Source: Alphaproteobacteria bacterium (GTDB lineage: Bacteria; Pseudomonadota; Alphaproteobacteria; Acetobacterales; Acetobacteraceae). From it: a stretch of 58,904 bases of DNA. The notes beneath the pieces are model-generated. The model worked only from the letters and a program-made list of their open reading frames with translations, was not told the DNA's origin and did not search any database. The stretch spans positions 1-58,904 of the forward strand of contig JAFKFI010000062.1 in NCBI GenBank assembly GCA_017307285.1. Direction: 5' to 3'. How positions within the stretch are numbered: the first letter of the stretch is position 1; each line of letters starts with the position of its first letter. Position numbers and translations under genes: made by a program. Positions 36,459 through 45,783 of the stretch are shown in pieces.

Positions 36459-37817
36459 TCAACTCATCATATGGGCAATCGCCGCGCCCGCGTCGTTCAT
36501 CAGCTGGACGAATCCGGGGAAGCTGGTGTCGATGAACGCCGCCTCGTCCACCGTCACCGGGGCGGCGGTGGCGAGGCCCAGCACCAGCGCGCTCATCGCG
36601 ATGCGGTGGTCCATGTGAGTGAGCACAGTCCCGCCGCCGGGAGGCGGTGTCCCGGTGCCGTGGACCAGCAGGTCGTCGCCCTCGATCTCCACGCGCGCGC
36701 CGTTCACCGACAGCAGGGCCGCGGTGGCGGCGAGGCGGTCGCTCTCCTTGACGCGAAGCTCCCGCAACCCGCGCATCCGCGTGGTACCGGCGGCGCAGGC
36801 GGCGGCGGCGGCGAGGATGGGGTATTCGTCGATCATGCTGGGCGCCCGCTCTGGCGGCACGTCAACGGCGCGGAGCGGTCCGTGCCGGACTACTAGGTCG
36901 CCCACCGGCTCGCCCCCCTCGATGCGCTGGTTCTCGACCGCGAAATCGGCGGCCATTTCGCGCAACGTGGCGAGCAGGCCGGTGCGCAGCGGGTTGAGCC
37001 CGACACCCTCGAGGCGCAGCGACGAGCCTGGGACTAGCAGGGCGGCGGCCAAGGGGAAGGCGGCGGAGGACGGGTCGGCCGGGACCGCGATGTCGGCGGC
37101 GCGCAGCTCGGGCTGGCCTTGCAAGGTGATGACGCGGCCCGCTCCGGCGCGCTCCACCGAGACCGTCGCGCCGAAATGGCGGAGCATGTTCTCGCTATGG
37201 TCGCGCGTGGCCTCGGGCTCCTCGACCCGGGTGACGCCGGGGCAGTTGAGGCCGCAGAGCAGGATCGCGGACTTCACCTGCGCCGAGGCGACCGGCAGGC
37301 GGTATTCCAGCGGCAGCGCGTCCGCCGCCCCCTCGACCGCGAGCGGCAGGCGTCCGCCCTCGCGCGCGGTGAAGCGAGCGCCGCATTGCGCGAGCGGGTC
37401 GGTGACGCGGCGCATCGGGCGGCGCCGCAGGCTGGCGTCGCCGGTCATCACGGAGAAGAACGGATGGCTCGCGAGAATGCCGCAGAGCAGCCGGGCGGCG
37501 GTGCCCGAATTGCCCATGTCGAGCACATCGTCGGGCTCAACCAGACCACCGATGCCGCGCCCGGCAACGGTCCAGCTCCCATCGGCTCCGCGCTCGACAT
37601 GGGCGCCGAGCGCCCGCATGGCGGCCGCCGTGCGCAGGACGTCCTCGCCTTCCAGAAGCCCGGAAATGCGGGTCTCGCCGACGGCGAGCGCGCCGAACAT
37701 CAGCGCCCGGTGGCTGATCGACTTGTCGCCCGGCACGCGCATGACCCCGGTGAGAGGGCCGGCGGGGCGGGTGGCGCGGAGCGGGCGCGGCGGGGCTTGG
37801 TCCATCATCGGGTCCAT
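36459..37817 (-). CDS. aroA: 3-phosphoshikimate 1-carboxyvinyltransferase (EPSP synthase)
   Basis: AroA joins phosphoenolpyruvate to shikimate-3-phosphate in the aromatic pathway. The product of about 450 residues shows [22 protein letters not shown], the [10 protein letters not shown] of class II enzymes, [14 protein letters not shown], the [13 protein letters not shown] motif and the C-terminal [10 protein letters not shown] and DHRIAMS. The loop has Gly in GNSGT where glyphosate-tolerant class II enzymes have Ala. Four ATGs between 37805 and 37838 are possible starts; I chose 37817 without strong support. Order with cmk and rpsA is conserved, but the CcdA/B pair is inserted between. Confidence 0.96.
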   Translation of the reverse strand: MDPMMDQAPPRPLRATRPAGPLTGVMRVPGDKSISHRALMFGALAVGETRISGLLEGEDVLRTAAAMRALGAHVERGADGSWTVAGRGIGGLVEPDDVLDMGNSGTAARLLCGILASHPFFSVMTGDASLRRRPMRRVTDPLAQCGARFTAREGGRLPLAVEGAADALPLEYRLPVASAQVKSAILLCGLNCPGVTRVEEPEATRDHSENMLRHFGATVSVERAGAGRVITLQGQPELRAADIAVPADPSSAAFPLAAALLVPGSSLRLEGVGLNPLRTGLLATLREMAADFAVENQRIEGGEPVGDLVVRHGPLRAVDVPPERAPSMIDEYPILAAAAACAAGTTRMRGLRELRVKESDRLAATAALLSVNGARVEIEGDDLLVHGTGTPPPGGGTVLTHMDHRIAMSALVLGLATAAPVTVDEAAFIDTSFPGFVQLMNDAGAAIAHMMS

Positions 37818-37933
37818 CGAGACGCGGCCGATTAGCATGTGGGGTGGCGATTTGACAGACGCGCCGTTTGACAGCCCCGCGCGGCGGTGGCATGGCCCGC
37901 CGCTCAAATTTCCCCGATACGAGGCCCCCACCG

Positions 37934-38266
37934 ATGGCCAAGCCAGAACTCGGCACCAAGCGCGTGTGCGTCGCGTGCGGCACCCGCTTCTACGATCTGA
38001 CCAAGAGCCCCGCCGTCTGCCCGAAATGCGGTACCGAGCAGCCGGTCGAGGTGCCCCGTCCGCGTCGCTCCGGCGGCAACGTCGTCGAGGACAAGCGTCC
38101 GAAGAAGCCCGTCCCTGCCCCCGAGGACGCGGATGTGGAGGTGGAGGGCGTCGAGGACGTCGAGGAAGAGGACGTGATCGAGGACGCCTCCGACCTCGAG
38201 GACGACGCGGACGCGATCGGCCCCGAGATCGAGGTGGAACCCGACACGGGCGAGGACGAGCGGTAG
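37934..38266 (+). CDS. TIGR02300 family FYDLN-acid protein
   Basis: A 110-residue protein with a zinc-ribbon-like N-terminus (C12, C15, C29, C32) surrounding FYDLTKSP, then a long acidic tail from about residue 60 rich in Glu and Asp. This is the FYDLN-acid family of alphaproteobacteria, function unknown. The ATG at 37934 directly precedes [12 protein letters not shown]. It is divergent from aroA, as is common in the group. The 116-base gap between them must hold both promoters; I see no clear consensus. Confidence 0.93.
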   Translation: MAKPELGTKRVCVACGTRFYDLTKSPAVCPKCGTEQPVEVPRPRRSGGNVVEDKRPKKPVPAPEDADVEVEGVEDVEEEDVIEDASDLEDDADAIGPEIEVEPDTGEDER

Positions 38267-38296
38267 CCGCCGCTCGGCCGCGTCTGCCCGGGCCGT

Positions 38297-39610
38297 TCAG
38301 TGCAGCAACGTGCCGTGCGCCGGCAGCGGCGCGCCGCGCGGAACGTGCTTGCGGATGCCCGAGGCGAGGATCAGCACCGCGGCGGCGAGGGTGACCACGC
38401 CAGCCACCACGATAGGCACCTCATAGGTTCCGGTCCGATCACGGAGCAATCCCATCAACTGCGGCGCAACGTAGCCCGATATATTGCCGACGGAGTTGAT
38501 GAAGGCGATCCCGCCAGCCGCCGTGGCCGCGCCGAGATACGCGGTCGGCAGATTCCAGAACACCGGCAGGCAGGACGCGATGCCGAATCCCGCCAGACAG
38601 AACGATGCGATCGCGAGATACGCATTGCCGAGGGAGAGGGCCGCGAGGACCATCGCGACGCCCGCGATCACTATTGGCACCACGACGTGCCAAATACGTT
38701 CTCCGCTGCGATCCGAGCTGCGTGACACCAGGATCATGCCGATCGTGCCGAACAAGTTCGGCAAGGCGGTGACATAGCCTACGTCCAGGTTGGACATGCC
38801 CAATCCCTTGACGATCAGTGGCAGGAAGAAAACGATCGCGTACACGCCATAGGCCACGAACAGGTAAGCGATCGTCAGTAGGATGATCTGCGGGTTGAGG
38901 ATGGACCGCAGCAGACCCTTGCCGTGAGCCGCCTTCTCGCCAGCCTCCGTCTCCAGCGTTCGTTGCAGCCACTCGCGCTCGTCCGGCGCCAGCCACGGTG
39001 CCTCGGCGGGATGGTTGCGCAGCACCGACCGGGCGAAGCAGGCGAGGATGACCGCGGGGACGCCTTCGACAAGAAACACCCACTGCCAGCCGGCGACGCC
39101 GAGCCAGCCATCGAGTTCCAGGAGGTTCGCTGACAAGGGAGCGCCGACCACGCTGGCGAAGGCACCGCAGGCGTAGAAAATGCCCATCATCCGGCCGCGA
39201 TGGCGAGAGGGGAACCAGCAGGTCATGAAGTAGGCGACGCCCGGAAAAAATCCGGCCTCCGCCACGCCGAGCAAGAATCGCGCGATCACGAAGCTGGTCT
39301 CGCCGGTGACAAGCGCGGTGCCGGCGGAGCACAGGCCCCATACCGCCATGATGATCGCGATCCAGGTCCGTGCGCCAAGCTTGGTCAGGATCATGTTGGC
39401 GGGGAACTGGAACAGCACATAGCTCCAGAAGAACGCGCCCGCCCCCAGGCCGTAGGCGGTGGCGGAAAGGCCGAGCGCCTTGTTCATGGTTAACGCCGCG
39501 ATCGAGATGTTGAACCGGTCGAGTGCGTTGATGAGATAGCCGAAGCTGAGTAACGGGATGAGCCGCCATGCGACCTTGCGCATGACCGCCGCCTCGAAAT
39601 CCGGGCCCAT
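38297..39610 (-). CDS. MFS transporter, anion:cation symporter (ACS) type
   Basis: A 437-residue major facilitator with 12 predicted spans. The N-terminus has the usual [20 protein letters not shown], followed by [22 protein letters not shown] and [14 protein letters not shown], which are characteristic of the phthalate/4-hydroxyphenylacetate/tartrate permease (ACS) group. The central cytoplasmic loop is about residues 200–235. The substrate is likely an organic acid but is not determined. It ends 31 bases from the convergent FYDLN gene, and a 200-base gap separates it from the divergent binding-protein gene; no clear feature was seen there. Confidence 0.92.
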   Translation of the reverse strand: MGPDFEAAVMRKVAWRLIPLLSFGYLINALDRFNISIAALTMNKALGLSATAYGLGAGAFFWSYVLFQFPANMILTKLGARTWIAIIMAVWGLCSAGTALVTGETSFVIARFLLGVAEAGFFPGVAYFMTCWFPSRHRGRMMGIFYACGAFASVVGAPLSANLLELDGWLGVAGWQWVFLVEGVPAVILACFARSVLRNHPAEAPWLAPDEREWLQRTLETEAGEKAAHGKGLLRSILNPQIILLTIAYLFVAYGVYAIVFFLPLIVKGLGMSNLDVGYVTALPNLFGTIGMILVSRSSDRSGERIWHVVVPIVIAGVAMVLAALSLGNAYLAIASFCLAGFGIASCLPVFWNLPTAYLGAATAAGGIAFINSVGNISGYVAPQLMGLLRDRTGTYEVPIVVAGVVTLAAAVLILASGIRKHVPRGAPLPAHGTLLH

Positions 39611-39810
39611 AAATTTCCTCCGTCCTTGTCGTTGCGCGGCTCTTCTGTCCTGCTACTGACGAGTGTAGGAGCCAACTCAAGGGTTGGCGACCGGACGGAC
39701 CGGTTGCCTCGCGCGATCGTCATTGCCCTGTTCAGGCCTCGACTGATCGCTTCCGTCGCTGTTATGACCCGGCGCCCCGCCAGAGGGCCTAAACCGGGAG
39801 AGGCTGCCAA

Positions 39811-41043
39811 ATGACCCTGACCCGCCGGAGCCTGCTGGGCTCGGCCACCGTTGCCGCCACCGCGGTCGCGCTGCCCGTTCCTCGCGCCCGCGCGCAGCGG
39901 CCGGTGATCCGCATCGGCGTGATGAACGACCAGTCCGGCACCTATCGCGACGTCTCGGGACCGACCAGCGTGGTCTGCACGCGCCAAGCGATCGCCGAAT
40001 TCGGCGACAAGGGGTTCGACGTGGAAGTCCTGGTCGCGGACCACCTCAACAAGCCGGATGTCGCCGTCTCACTCGCCAAGCAGTGGTTCGATCGCGACGG
40101 GGTCGACGTTATCCAGGATGGCGGTGCCTCATCCTGCGCGCTGGCGCTGACCCAGATCGTGCGTGACAAGAACAAGGTGTTTCTGAGCACTAGCACGGCC
40201 ACGTCCGACCTCACCGGCAAGGCGTGCACACCCAATACGATCCATTGGGTGCTGGACACCTACATGAGCTCGAAATCGACCGCCGGCGCCATGACGAAGC
40301 ATGGCGGGGATTCGTGGTTCTTCATCACGGCCAACTACGCCTTCGGCCAGGCGCTCCAGCGGGACGCATCGAAATTCGTCACCGATGCCGGCGGCAAGGT
40401 GCTGGGCGCGAACACCTATCCGTTCCCCGAGACCACGGACTTCTCCGCCGCCCTCGTACAGGGGCAAGCCTCGAAGGCGAAGGTGCTGGGCCTCGCCAAC
40501 GCCGGCACCGACACCGTGAACTGCATCAAGCAGGCGCACGAGTTCGGCATCACCGCCGGCGGCCAACGCCTCGCGGCGTTGCTCGCCTACAGCACGGACA
40601 TTCACGCCATCGGCCTCGACATCGCGCAGGGCCTGGTGATGAGCGAGAGCTTCTACTGGGACCTCAACGACCGCACCCGGGCCTGGATGCAGCGCATCAA
40701 GCCGAAGGTGACGCAGTATCCCAACAGCGCGCAGGCCGGGCAGTATTCGTCGGCGCTGCACTACTTGAAGATCGTGGCGCAGATGGGGCCGGCGGCAGCC
40801 AAGGCGAACGGCGCGGCGGCGGTGGCGGCGATGAAGGCGATGCCGACCGACGATGATTGCTTCGGTGCCAACGGTCGTATCCGCGAGGACGGGCGCAAGA
40901 TCCATCCCTGCTATCTGTTCGAGGTGAAGAAGCCCTCGGAGAGCAGGCAGCCGTGGGACCTGATGCGGGAGATCGCCGTGACACCGGCCGAGGACGCTTT
41001 TCGTCCGTTGAGTGACCACGCTTGCCCGCTGGTGAAGGCGTGA
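39811..41043 (+). CDS. Branched-chain amino acid-type ABC solute-binding protein (Peripla_BP_6)
   Basis: A 410-residue periplasmic binding protein. The N-terminus TRRSLLGSATVAATAVALP has a twin-arginine-like signal ending RARAQ. The mature fold begins IRIGVMNDQSGTYRDVSGP, then VLVADHLNKPDVAVSLAKQWFD, and later LGLANAGTDTVNCIKQAHEFG. The family binds amino acids, aromatic acids or amides. No permease or ATPase of this class is adjacent, so it is an orphan. It may act with the divergent organic-acid transporter in an unknown catabolic route. RBS: GGGAGAGGC ahead of the ATG. Confidence 0.9.
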   Translation: MTLTRRSLLGSATVAATAVALPVPRARAQRPVIRIGVMNDQSGTYRDVSGPTSVVCTRQAIAEFGDKGFDVEVLVADHLNKPDVAVSLAKQWFDRDGVDVIQDGGASSCALALTQIVRDKNKVFLSTSTATSDLTGKACTPNTIHWVLDTYMSSKSTAGAMTKHGGDSWFFITANYAFGQALQRDASKFVTDAGGKVLGANTYPFPETTDFSAALVQGQASKAKVLGLANAGTDTVNCIKQAHEFGITAGGQRLAALLAYSTDIHAIGLDIAQGLVMSESFYWDLNDRTRAWMQRIKPKVTQYPNSAQAGQYSSALHYLKIVAQMGPAAAKANGAAAVAAMKAMPTDDDCFGANGRIREDGRKIHPCYLFEVKKPSESRQPWDLMREIAVTPAEDAFRPLSDHACPLVKA

Positions 41044-41131
41044 GCGGACTCATTGCGGTCCGGGACGGATAGCGCCAGACTGTCTCTCGTCGGCGTGGCG
41101 CTCCTGCCGCGCCCGTTTGCGCAGGTACGCA

Positions 41132-42130
41132 ATGAAACGATCCTCCGGGCTTACTGCGCTCGCGTTCGGCGCGCTCGTCGCCACGGCCGCCCCCGCGGCG
41201 GCTTCACCCTTCAACGCGATCTATGCGTTCGGCGACAGCCTCTCCGATATCGGCAACGTCTCCATCGCTAGCGGTGGGGCGGTCCCGAAGTCGCCGCCCT
41301 ATGCGCCGGGCAGGTTCAGCAATGGGCCAATCTGGATCGATGATGTCGCTGCACGTGTTGGGGTGCCGCTCACCCCGGCGTTGGCGGGTGGCACGGACTT
41401 CGCGTTTGGTGGCGCAACAACTGGGACAACCGCAGTCCATACCGCCGGGCTCGGCGATCTGCCGTACCAGATGGCGGCCTTCCAAACACTCGTCCCAACG
41501 CCAGCGCAGAACGCCCTGTACACCCTCTGGATCGGCGCCAACGACTTGCGGGATGCGTTCAGCTCGGCCAACCCGGTTGCGGCCGTGCAGCAGGTGGTGC
41601 CGCAGGCGGTGCAGAACGCGAGCCAGGCTGTGCTCACACTCGCCGGGCTCGGCGCCAAGCACTTGCTGGTGCTCAACCTCCCGAACCTTGCCGAAACGCC
41701 TGCGATCGCCCTACTCGGCAACCCGCAACTGAGCGCGCTCGCCACCGCCGCATCCGGGCTTTACGATAGCCTGCTGGCAGCCTCGCTCCAGCAGATCGCG
41801 CAGACGACGGGACTGCAGATCGACCTGCTCGACATGTATGCGCTGCTTAACCGGGCAGTACAGAACCCCTCGGCCTATGGTTTCGCGGATGTCACGACCC
41901 CGTGCTGGACCGGCTCGACCGCCGGCGGGCCGGGCACCTTGTGCAGCACCGACAAGAGCTTGCAGGATCTGCACCTGTTCTGGGACTCCCTCCATCCGAC
42001 GGAGGCTGGCCACGCGCTGATCGCCCGCGCCGCGCTTGCCTTGATCCCGGAGCCGGGCAGCGTCTTGTTGTTGGTTGGCGGCCTGCTCGGGCTTGCCGTC
42101 CTGCGCCGGAGAAGCCGCGCCGCGTCCTAG
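41132..42130 (+). CDS. SGNH/GDSL-family esterase with PEP-CTERM anchor
   Basis: A 332-residue exported lipase/esterase. After the signal peptide (ending PAAAS), the GDSL block FGDSLSDIGN holds the catalytic Ser36, NGPIWID matches block II, WIGANDL block III and DSLHPTEAGH the Asp–His of block V. The C-terminus has PEP-CTERM: IPEPGSVLLLVGGLLGLAVL and an RRRSR tail. With the phytase-like protein it is the second PEP-CTERM product in the window. ATG 41132 is used because it opens the signal peptide. It would act at the cell surface on an unknown ester. Confidence 0.92.
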   Translation: MKRSSGLTALAFGALVATAAPAAASPFNAIYAFGDSLSDIGNVSIASGGAVPKSPPYAPGRFSNGPIWIDDVAARVGVPLTPALAGGTDFAFGGATTGTTAVHTAGLGDLPYQMAAFQTLVPTPAQNALYTLWIGANDLRDAFSSANPVAAVQQVVPQAVQNASQAVLTLAGLGAKHLLVLNLPNLAETPAIALLGNPQLSALATAASGLYDSLLAASLQQIAQTTGLQIDLLDMYALLNRAVQNPSAYGFADVTTPCWTGSTAGGPGTLCSTDKSLQDLHLFWDSLHPTEAGHALIARAALALIPEPGSVLLLVGGLLGLAVLRRRSRAAS

Positions 42131-42210
42131 CACCCGCGCCGCCTTGGCGGGCCTGCGCGAGAGGCGTATCCGTGCGGGTCGGATCATCCATCCGCATGGA
42201 GGGTTTCTGC

Positions 42211-42444
42211 ATGGCATCGTCCACCCGGGAGGACGCAGCCGCCCGGCTCGCCTCGCTGCGCGCGCAAATCGACCAGGCAATGCATGAGCGCGTGGCGCCT
42301 GCGATGTCGAGCGCCACCGCGACGGCGGAAAGCGCGGTGCGGGACGCGGCCGACACGCTGTCGAGCCGGGTGCGCGAGCGCCCGCTGATGGCGGTGGCCG
42401 CCGCTGTCTGCGTGGGCTTCGTCATCGGGCGGTTCATTCGGTGA
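42211..42444 (+). CDS. DUF883-like (ElaB/YqjD-type) small membrane protein
   Basis: A 77-residue protein with a helical, Ala-rich N-terminal domain (EDAAARLASLRAQIDQAMHE) and a C-terminal anchor (RPLMAVAAAVCVGFVIGRFIR) typical of the ElaB/YqjD/DUF883 family, which tethers ribosomes or stress factors to the inner membrane in E. coli. The ATG at 42211 has GGAGGG 7 bases upstream. Its TGA is overlapped by the GTG of copC. Whether it is functionally tied to copper is unknown. Confidence 0.7.
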   Translation: MASSTREDAAARLASLRAQIDQAMHERVAPAMSSATATAESAVRDAADTLSSRVRERPLMAVAAAVCVGFVIGRFIR

Positions 42445-42821
42445 AGCGGGCGTTGATGATGCGCTGGGTGCTCGGGCTCGCATTGAGCCTCGGCCCTATG
42501 CTCGCCGGGCATGTCGCGGCCGCTCATGCGCTGCTCGAAAGCGCCGTGCCTCCCGTCGGCGGAACGGTCGCCAAGGCGCCGACCGACGTGATGATCGTAT
42601 TCTCGGAAACGGTCGAGCCAGCGTTCAGCAGCATCGTCGTGACGGATGCGGCGGGCAATCGCTTCGATTCCGGGAAGGCGCAGACCGCTGCCGGCGACGC
42701 GAAGCGTCTGATGATTGGAGTGAAGCCGCTGCAGCCCGGAACCTATACCGTGACCTGGCAAGCCACCTCGACGGACACGCACCGCACCCAGGGGCATTTC
42801 AGCTTCACGGTCGCCCGATAG
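42441..42821 (+). CDS. copC: CopC-domain periplasmic copper-binding protein
   Basis: A 126-residue CopC-like protein. The signal peptide ends VAAA|HALL, leaving His29 as the mature N-terminus, the first ligand of the Cu(II) site. D112 and H114 in STDTHR match the remaining ligands. FSETVEPAFSSIVV, LQPGTYTVTWQATS and GHFSFTV are the usual CopC sheets. The Met-rich Cu(I) loop of plasmid CopC is absent, as in most chromosomal forms. The GTG start overlaps the upstream TGA (GTGA). The CopD fusion starts 10 bases after its stop, forming an operon for copper import or supply to cuproenzymes. Confidence 0.93.
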   Translation: MKRALMMRWVLGLALSLGPMLAGHVAAAHALLESAVPPVGGTVAKAPTDVMIVFSETVEPAFSSIVVTDAAGNRFDSGKAQTAAGDAKRLMIGVKPLQPGTYTVTWQATSTDTHRTQGHFSFTVAR

Positions 42822-42831
42822 GCTTGTCGGC

Positions 42832-44685
42832 GTGACGTTGCCGCCCTTCGAGCTCGGGACGGGCGGGCTGCTGCTCGATGCCGTGCGTGCAGTGGCGGTC
42901 GCAGGGCTGCTGTCGGCGTTCGGCAGCTTGCTATTCCTTCTGGGACAAGGCCGCTCATCCGTCGAGCGGCCGATCCGGCACGTCGGATGGGCAAGCCTTG
43001 CCGTCGCGGCGGCTGGGTTGATCGTCTGGGTGGTGCTGGAGTCCGCCACCCTGGCGGGTTGGGACCAGGCGTTCGCCGCACTGCCCGAAGTTTTGTGGAA
43101 CACCGAGTTCGGCCACCTGGCCGGGTGGCAGGCGCTGGCGCTGGCGATTGCCGCCATTGGCTTGGCCTGCCGGTTCGGCTGGCTCGCCGCAACGGCGGCT
43201 GGCGTCGGTGTGATCCTGGAGACTGGGCGCTTGCACGCCTGGGCGATGCAGCCAAGCATCACGCCGCTGCTGGTATCCGAGGCATTGCACCTGCTCGCGG
43301 CGGGCGCGTGGTTGGGCGGGCTGCTGCCGCTGCGGATCGTGGTGCGCAGCGCACCGCTCGACGAAGCCATTGCCGCTTCCCGCCGCTTCTCGCGCATGGC
43401 GACAGTCGCGGTGCTCGTCCTGGCCGCGACCGCATTTTGGCAGGGTTGGGTGCTGTCCGGCGGATGGCCCGGACTCGCCGGAACGGCATTCGGCTGGATG
43501 GAGCTAGCGAAATTGGTGCTGTTCCTCGCACTTCTTGCCTGCGCGGGGTTCAACCGCTTCCGCTTCACGCCGGCACTCGCCGGAGCCGATGCAGCGCGCG
43601 GTCGTCGGGCGCTCGGGCGCAGCATCGCTATCGAGACCGCGCTCGGCGTGCTGGTGGTATGCGCCGCCGCCGTGCTCACCAGCCTGCCCCCAGGAATGCA
43701 TGTTCAGCCAGTTTGGCCCTTTCCGATGCGGCCAAGCCTTACGATCGTGAATGCCGACCCGGGCTTCCGCCGCGAGGTGGCGGACGCGGTGCTCGCGATG
43801 GTCGGCGCGCTGGTGTTGGTCGGACTCGGTATCGTGGTGCGGTGGATCCGCTGGATCGCCTGGCTTGCGGCGGTGGTGATCGCCTGGTTCGCGCTCCCGC
43901 ATTTCGATCTGTTGTTCGTGGAGGCCTATCCCACGAGCTTCTACCACTCTCCCACCGGCTTCGCTGCGACATCCATTGCCGACGGGGCGGCGCTGTATCC
44001 GCAGCATTGCGCCTCGTGCCACGGCGCCGAGGGACGCGGCGATGGGCCGGCGGCGAGGGGACTGCGCATCCCGCCCGCCGATCTCACCGCCGAGCATCTC
44101 TGGGCGCACAGCGATGGCGAGATGTTCTGGTGGCTGTCGCACGGCATCGTCTCGGCCGAGGGCGAGGTGGCGATGCCCGGCTTCTCCGGCACGCTGACCG
44201 ACCAGCAGATCTGGCACCTGATCGACTATGTCCGTGCCAACAACGCGGGCATCACCGAACGCACCACCGGCGCGTGGACGCCACCGGTGCAAGCGCCCGG
44301 ACTGAACGCGAGCTGCCCCGAGGGGCGGACGTTGACGCTGGCCGCGCTGCGCGGCCAAGTGGTGCGCGTGGTGTTCGGCGCGAGCCCGTTCCCCCAGCCG
44401 CAGCATGCCTCGGCGGCGACGATCTTGCTGGTGCCGCCCGACGCTCCCGCTCCTCCGGAATATTGCATCGCGCGCGATCCCGCCGCCGCCCGAGCCTATG
44501 CTATCGTCACAGGTTCGCGGGATCGGCCACCGGTGGGCACCGAAATCCTGATCGACGCGAATGGCTGGCTCCGCGCCGCTCTTGCGCCGGGAGAGGAGGG
44601 CGAACTCGCGGCCGAGATCAAGCGAATAGCCGCCGCCCCGTTGCCGCCGCACGCCGGCGGCATGGAGAACATGCACCATCACTGA
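42832..44685 (+). CDS. CopD–cytochrome c fusion membrane protein
   Basis: A 617-residue protein. Residues 1–285 are CopD-like with eight predicted spans and the copper-ligand regions TGRLHAWAMQ, LVSEALHLLAAGAWLGGLLP. Two further spans (about 318–336 and 340–356) follow. Residues 375–475 form a class I cytochrome c with C393-A-S-C396-H397 and the distal Met448 in VAMPGFSG. Residues 495–600 hold a thioredoxin-like sheet without the redox Cys pair, and the tail ends GMENMHHH. CopD moves copper across the inner membrane; an attached heme suggests redox coupling of Cu(II) to Cu(I), which is inference. The GTG start lies 10 bases after copC. Confidence 0.85.
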   Translation: MTLPPFELGTGGLLLDAVRAVAVAGLLSAFGSLLFLLGQGRSSVERPIRHVGWASLAVAAAGLIVWVVLESATLAGWDQAFAALPEVLWNTEFGHLAGWQALALAIAAIGLACRFGWLAATAAGVGVILETGRLHAWAMQPSITPLLVSEALHLLAAGAWLGGLLPLRIVVRSAPLDEAIAASRRFSRMATVAVLVLAATAFWQGWVLSGGWPGLAGTAFGWMELAKLVLFLALLACAGFNRFRFTPALAGADAARGRRALGRSIAIETALGVLVVCAAAVLTSLPPGMHVQPVWPFPMRPSLTIVNADPGFRREVADAVLAMVGALVLVGLGIVVRWIRWIAWLAAVVIAWFALPHFDLLFVEAYPTSFYHSPTGFAATSIADGAALYPQHCASCHGAEGRGDGPAARGLRIPPADLTAEHLWAHSDGEMFWWLSHGIVSAEGEVAMPGFSGTLTDQQIWHLIDYVRANNAGITERTTGAWTPPVQAPGLNASCPEGRTLTLAALRGQVVRVVFGASPFPQPQHASAATILLVPPDAPAPPEYCIARDPAAARAYAIVTGSRDRPPVGTEILIDANGWLRAALAPGEEGELAAEIKRIAAAPLPPHAGGMENMHHH

Positions 44686-44715
44686 GCTCGACTTGAGTCA
44701 CCGCTGAGCAGCACC

Positions 44716-45783
44716 ATGCGCGGGGAACGGCGTCGGGAGATCGCAGCGCAAGTGACGAGCATCGCGGAATGGCTGAACCGGATCGACCCCGGCACGCATC
44801 GGCGGATCAAGGGCCTGCGCCTTGTCACGGCATTCGGCCTCGCGTGGCTGGCGGGCACGCAGCAGGGACAAGCGCTCGCGCTGCCGGGGGGCGCCTCGCT
44901 CGGCGCGCTCGCGGCCGGATTCGCGTTGTGGGCCAGCGTCTCCGAGGCACAAACGACGCGCCGCACCTCAAGCCGGGATTTGGTCCTGCTGGTCCTCGCG
45001 GCGGTGGTCGGGGCAGCCATGATGATCGTGCTGTCGCCGCTCCTCGCGCTGAGCGGGCGCGCAGGCCCCGAGCTTACGCTGGTCACTGGCGCCTTCCTGG
45101 TCGGCTATCTCAGGCGTTATGGCGTGCTCGGCGCGGGTGTCGGCTCGCAAGTCTTTATCGGCCAGCTGCTGGCGTACGGCGCCGGATTGACGAGGGCGGA
45201 TTTCCCCACCCTCGGCATCGCGGGGCTGATCGCGGCGCTGGCGGCCATCGTGCCGCGCTTGCTGAGCGGGCCAGCCGAGCATCCCGCGCTCGCGGCGCCC
45301 GCGCCTGTCGCTGTCCGCGCGCCGGAATTACGGATGGGGTTGCAGGCGGCCGCCGCCGCGCTGGTGATCGTTCTGCTCAACGATGCGATCGGCTTGCAGG
45401 AATCGGCCTGGGCGATCACCGCCTGCACCTACGTGATTGCCGGCAGTACGTCCGGCACGGTGCAACGGGTGCTGCGGCGGATTTTGGGCACGGCAGTCGG
45501 CGTGCCGCTCGGGCTCGCCTGCCTGCCGATCGCCGCGCAATGGCCGCTGCTCGTGTGGGCCGCCGCCGCACTGGCGATGATCGTCTATGCCGTCGCCCTG
45601 CCGGAACGGTATGACATTGCGTGTGGCGCCTATGCTTTCGCCCTCATCGTGACGATGGCGGCGGGCGGGGACACGTCCATCGGCCTGCTCGTCTCGCGGG
45701 CCTGGGAGACGCTGATCGGCGGTGCGCTCGGCCTGGCAACGGCCTTGCTGCTACTGCCGATCCGCGAGCCCCGGCCGCTATGA
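44716..45783 (+). CDS. FUSC-like (fusaric acid resistance family) membrane protein
   Basis: A 355-residue protein with about nine or ten predicted spans in two similar halves: the first about residues 30–165, the second about 215–350. AWAITACTYVIAGSTSGTVQRVLRRILGTAVGVPLGL is a FUSC-type block. Unlike AaeB there is no large cytoplasmic domain. It may export an aromatic acid or detoxify metals; the function is not known. It starts 30 bases after the CopD fusion and its stop overlaps the convergent oxidoreductase by 6 bases, so it ends the copper-associated operon. Confidence 0.75.
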   Translation: MRGERRREIAAQVTSIAEWLNRIDPGTHRRIKGLRLVTAFGLAWLAGTQQGQALALPGGASLGALAAGFALWASVSEAQTTRRTSSRDLVLLVLAAVVGAAMMIVLSPLLALSGRAGPELTLVTGAFLVGYLRRYGVLGAGVGSQVFIGQLLAYGAGLTRADFPTLGIAGLIAALAAIVPRLLSGPAEHPALAAPAPVAVRAPELRMGLQAAAAALVIVLLNDAIGLQESAWAITACTYVIAGSTSGTVQRVLRRILGTAVGVPLGLACLPIAAQWPLLVWAAAALAMIVYAVALPERYDIACGAYAFALIVTMAAGGDTSIGLLVSRAWETLIGGALGLATALLLLPIREPRPL

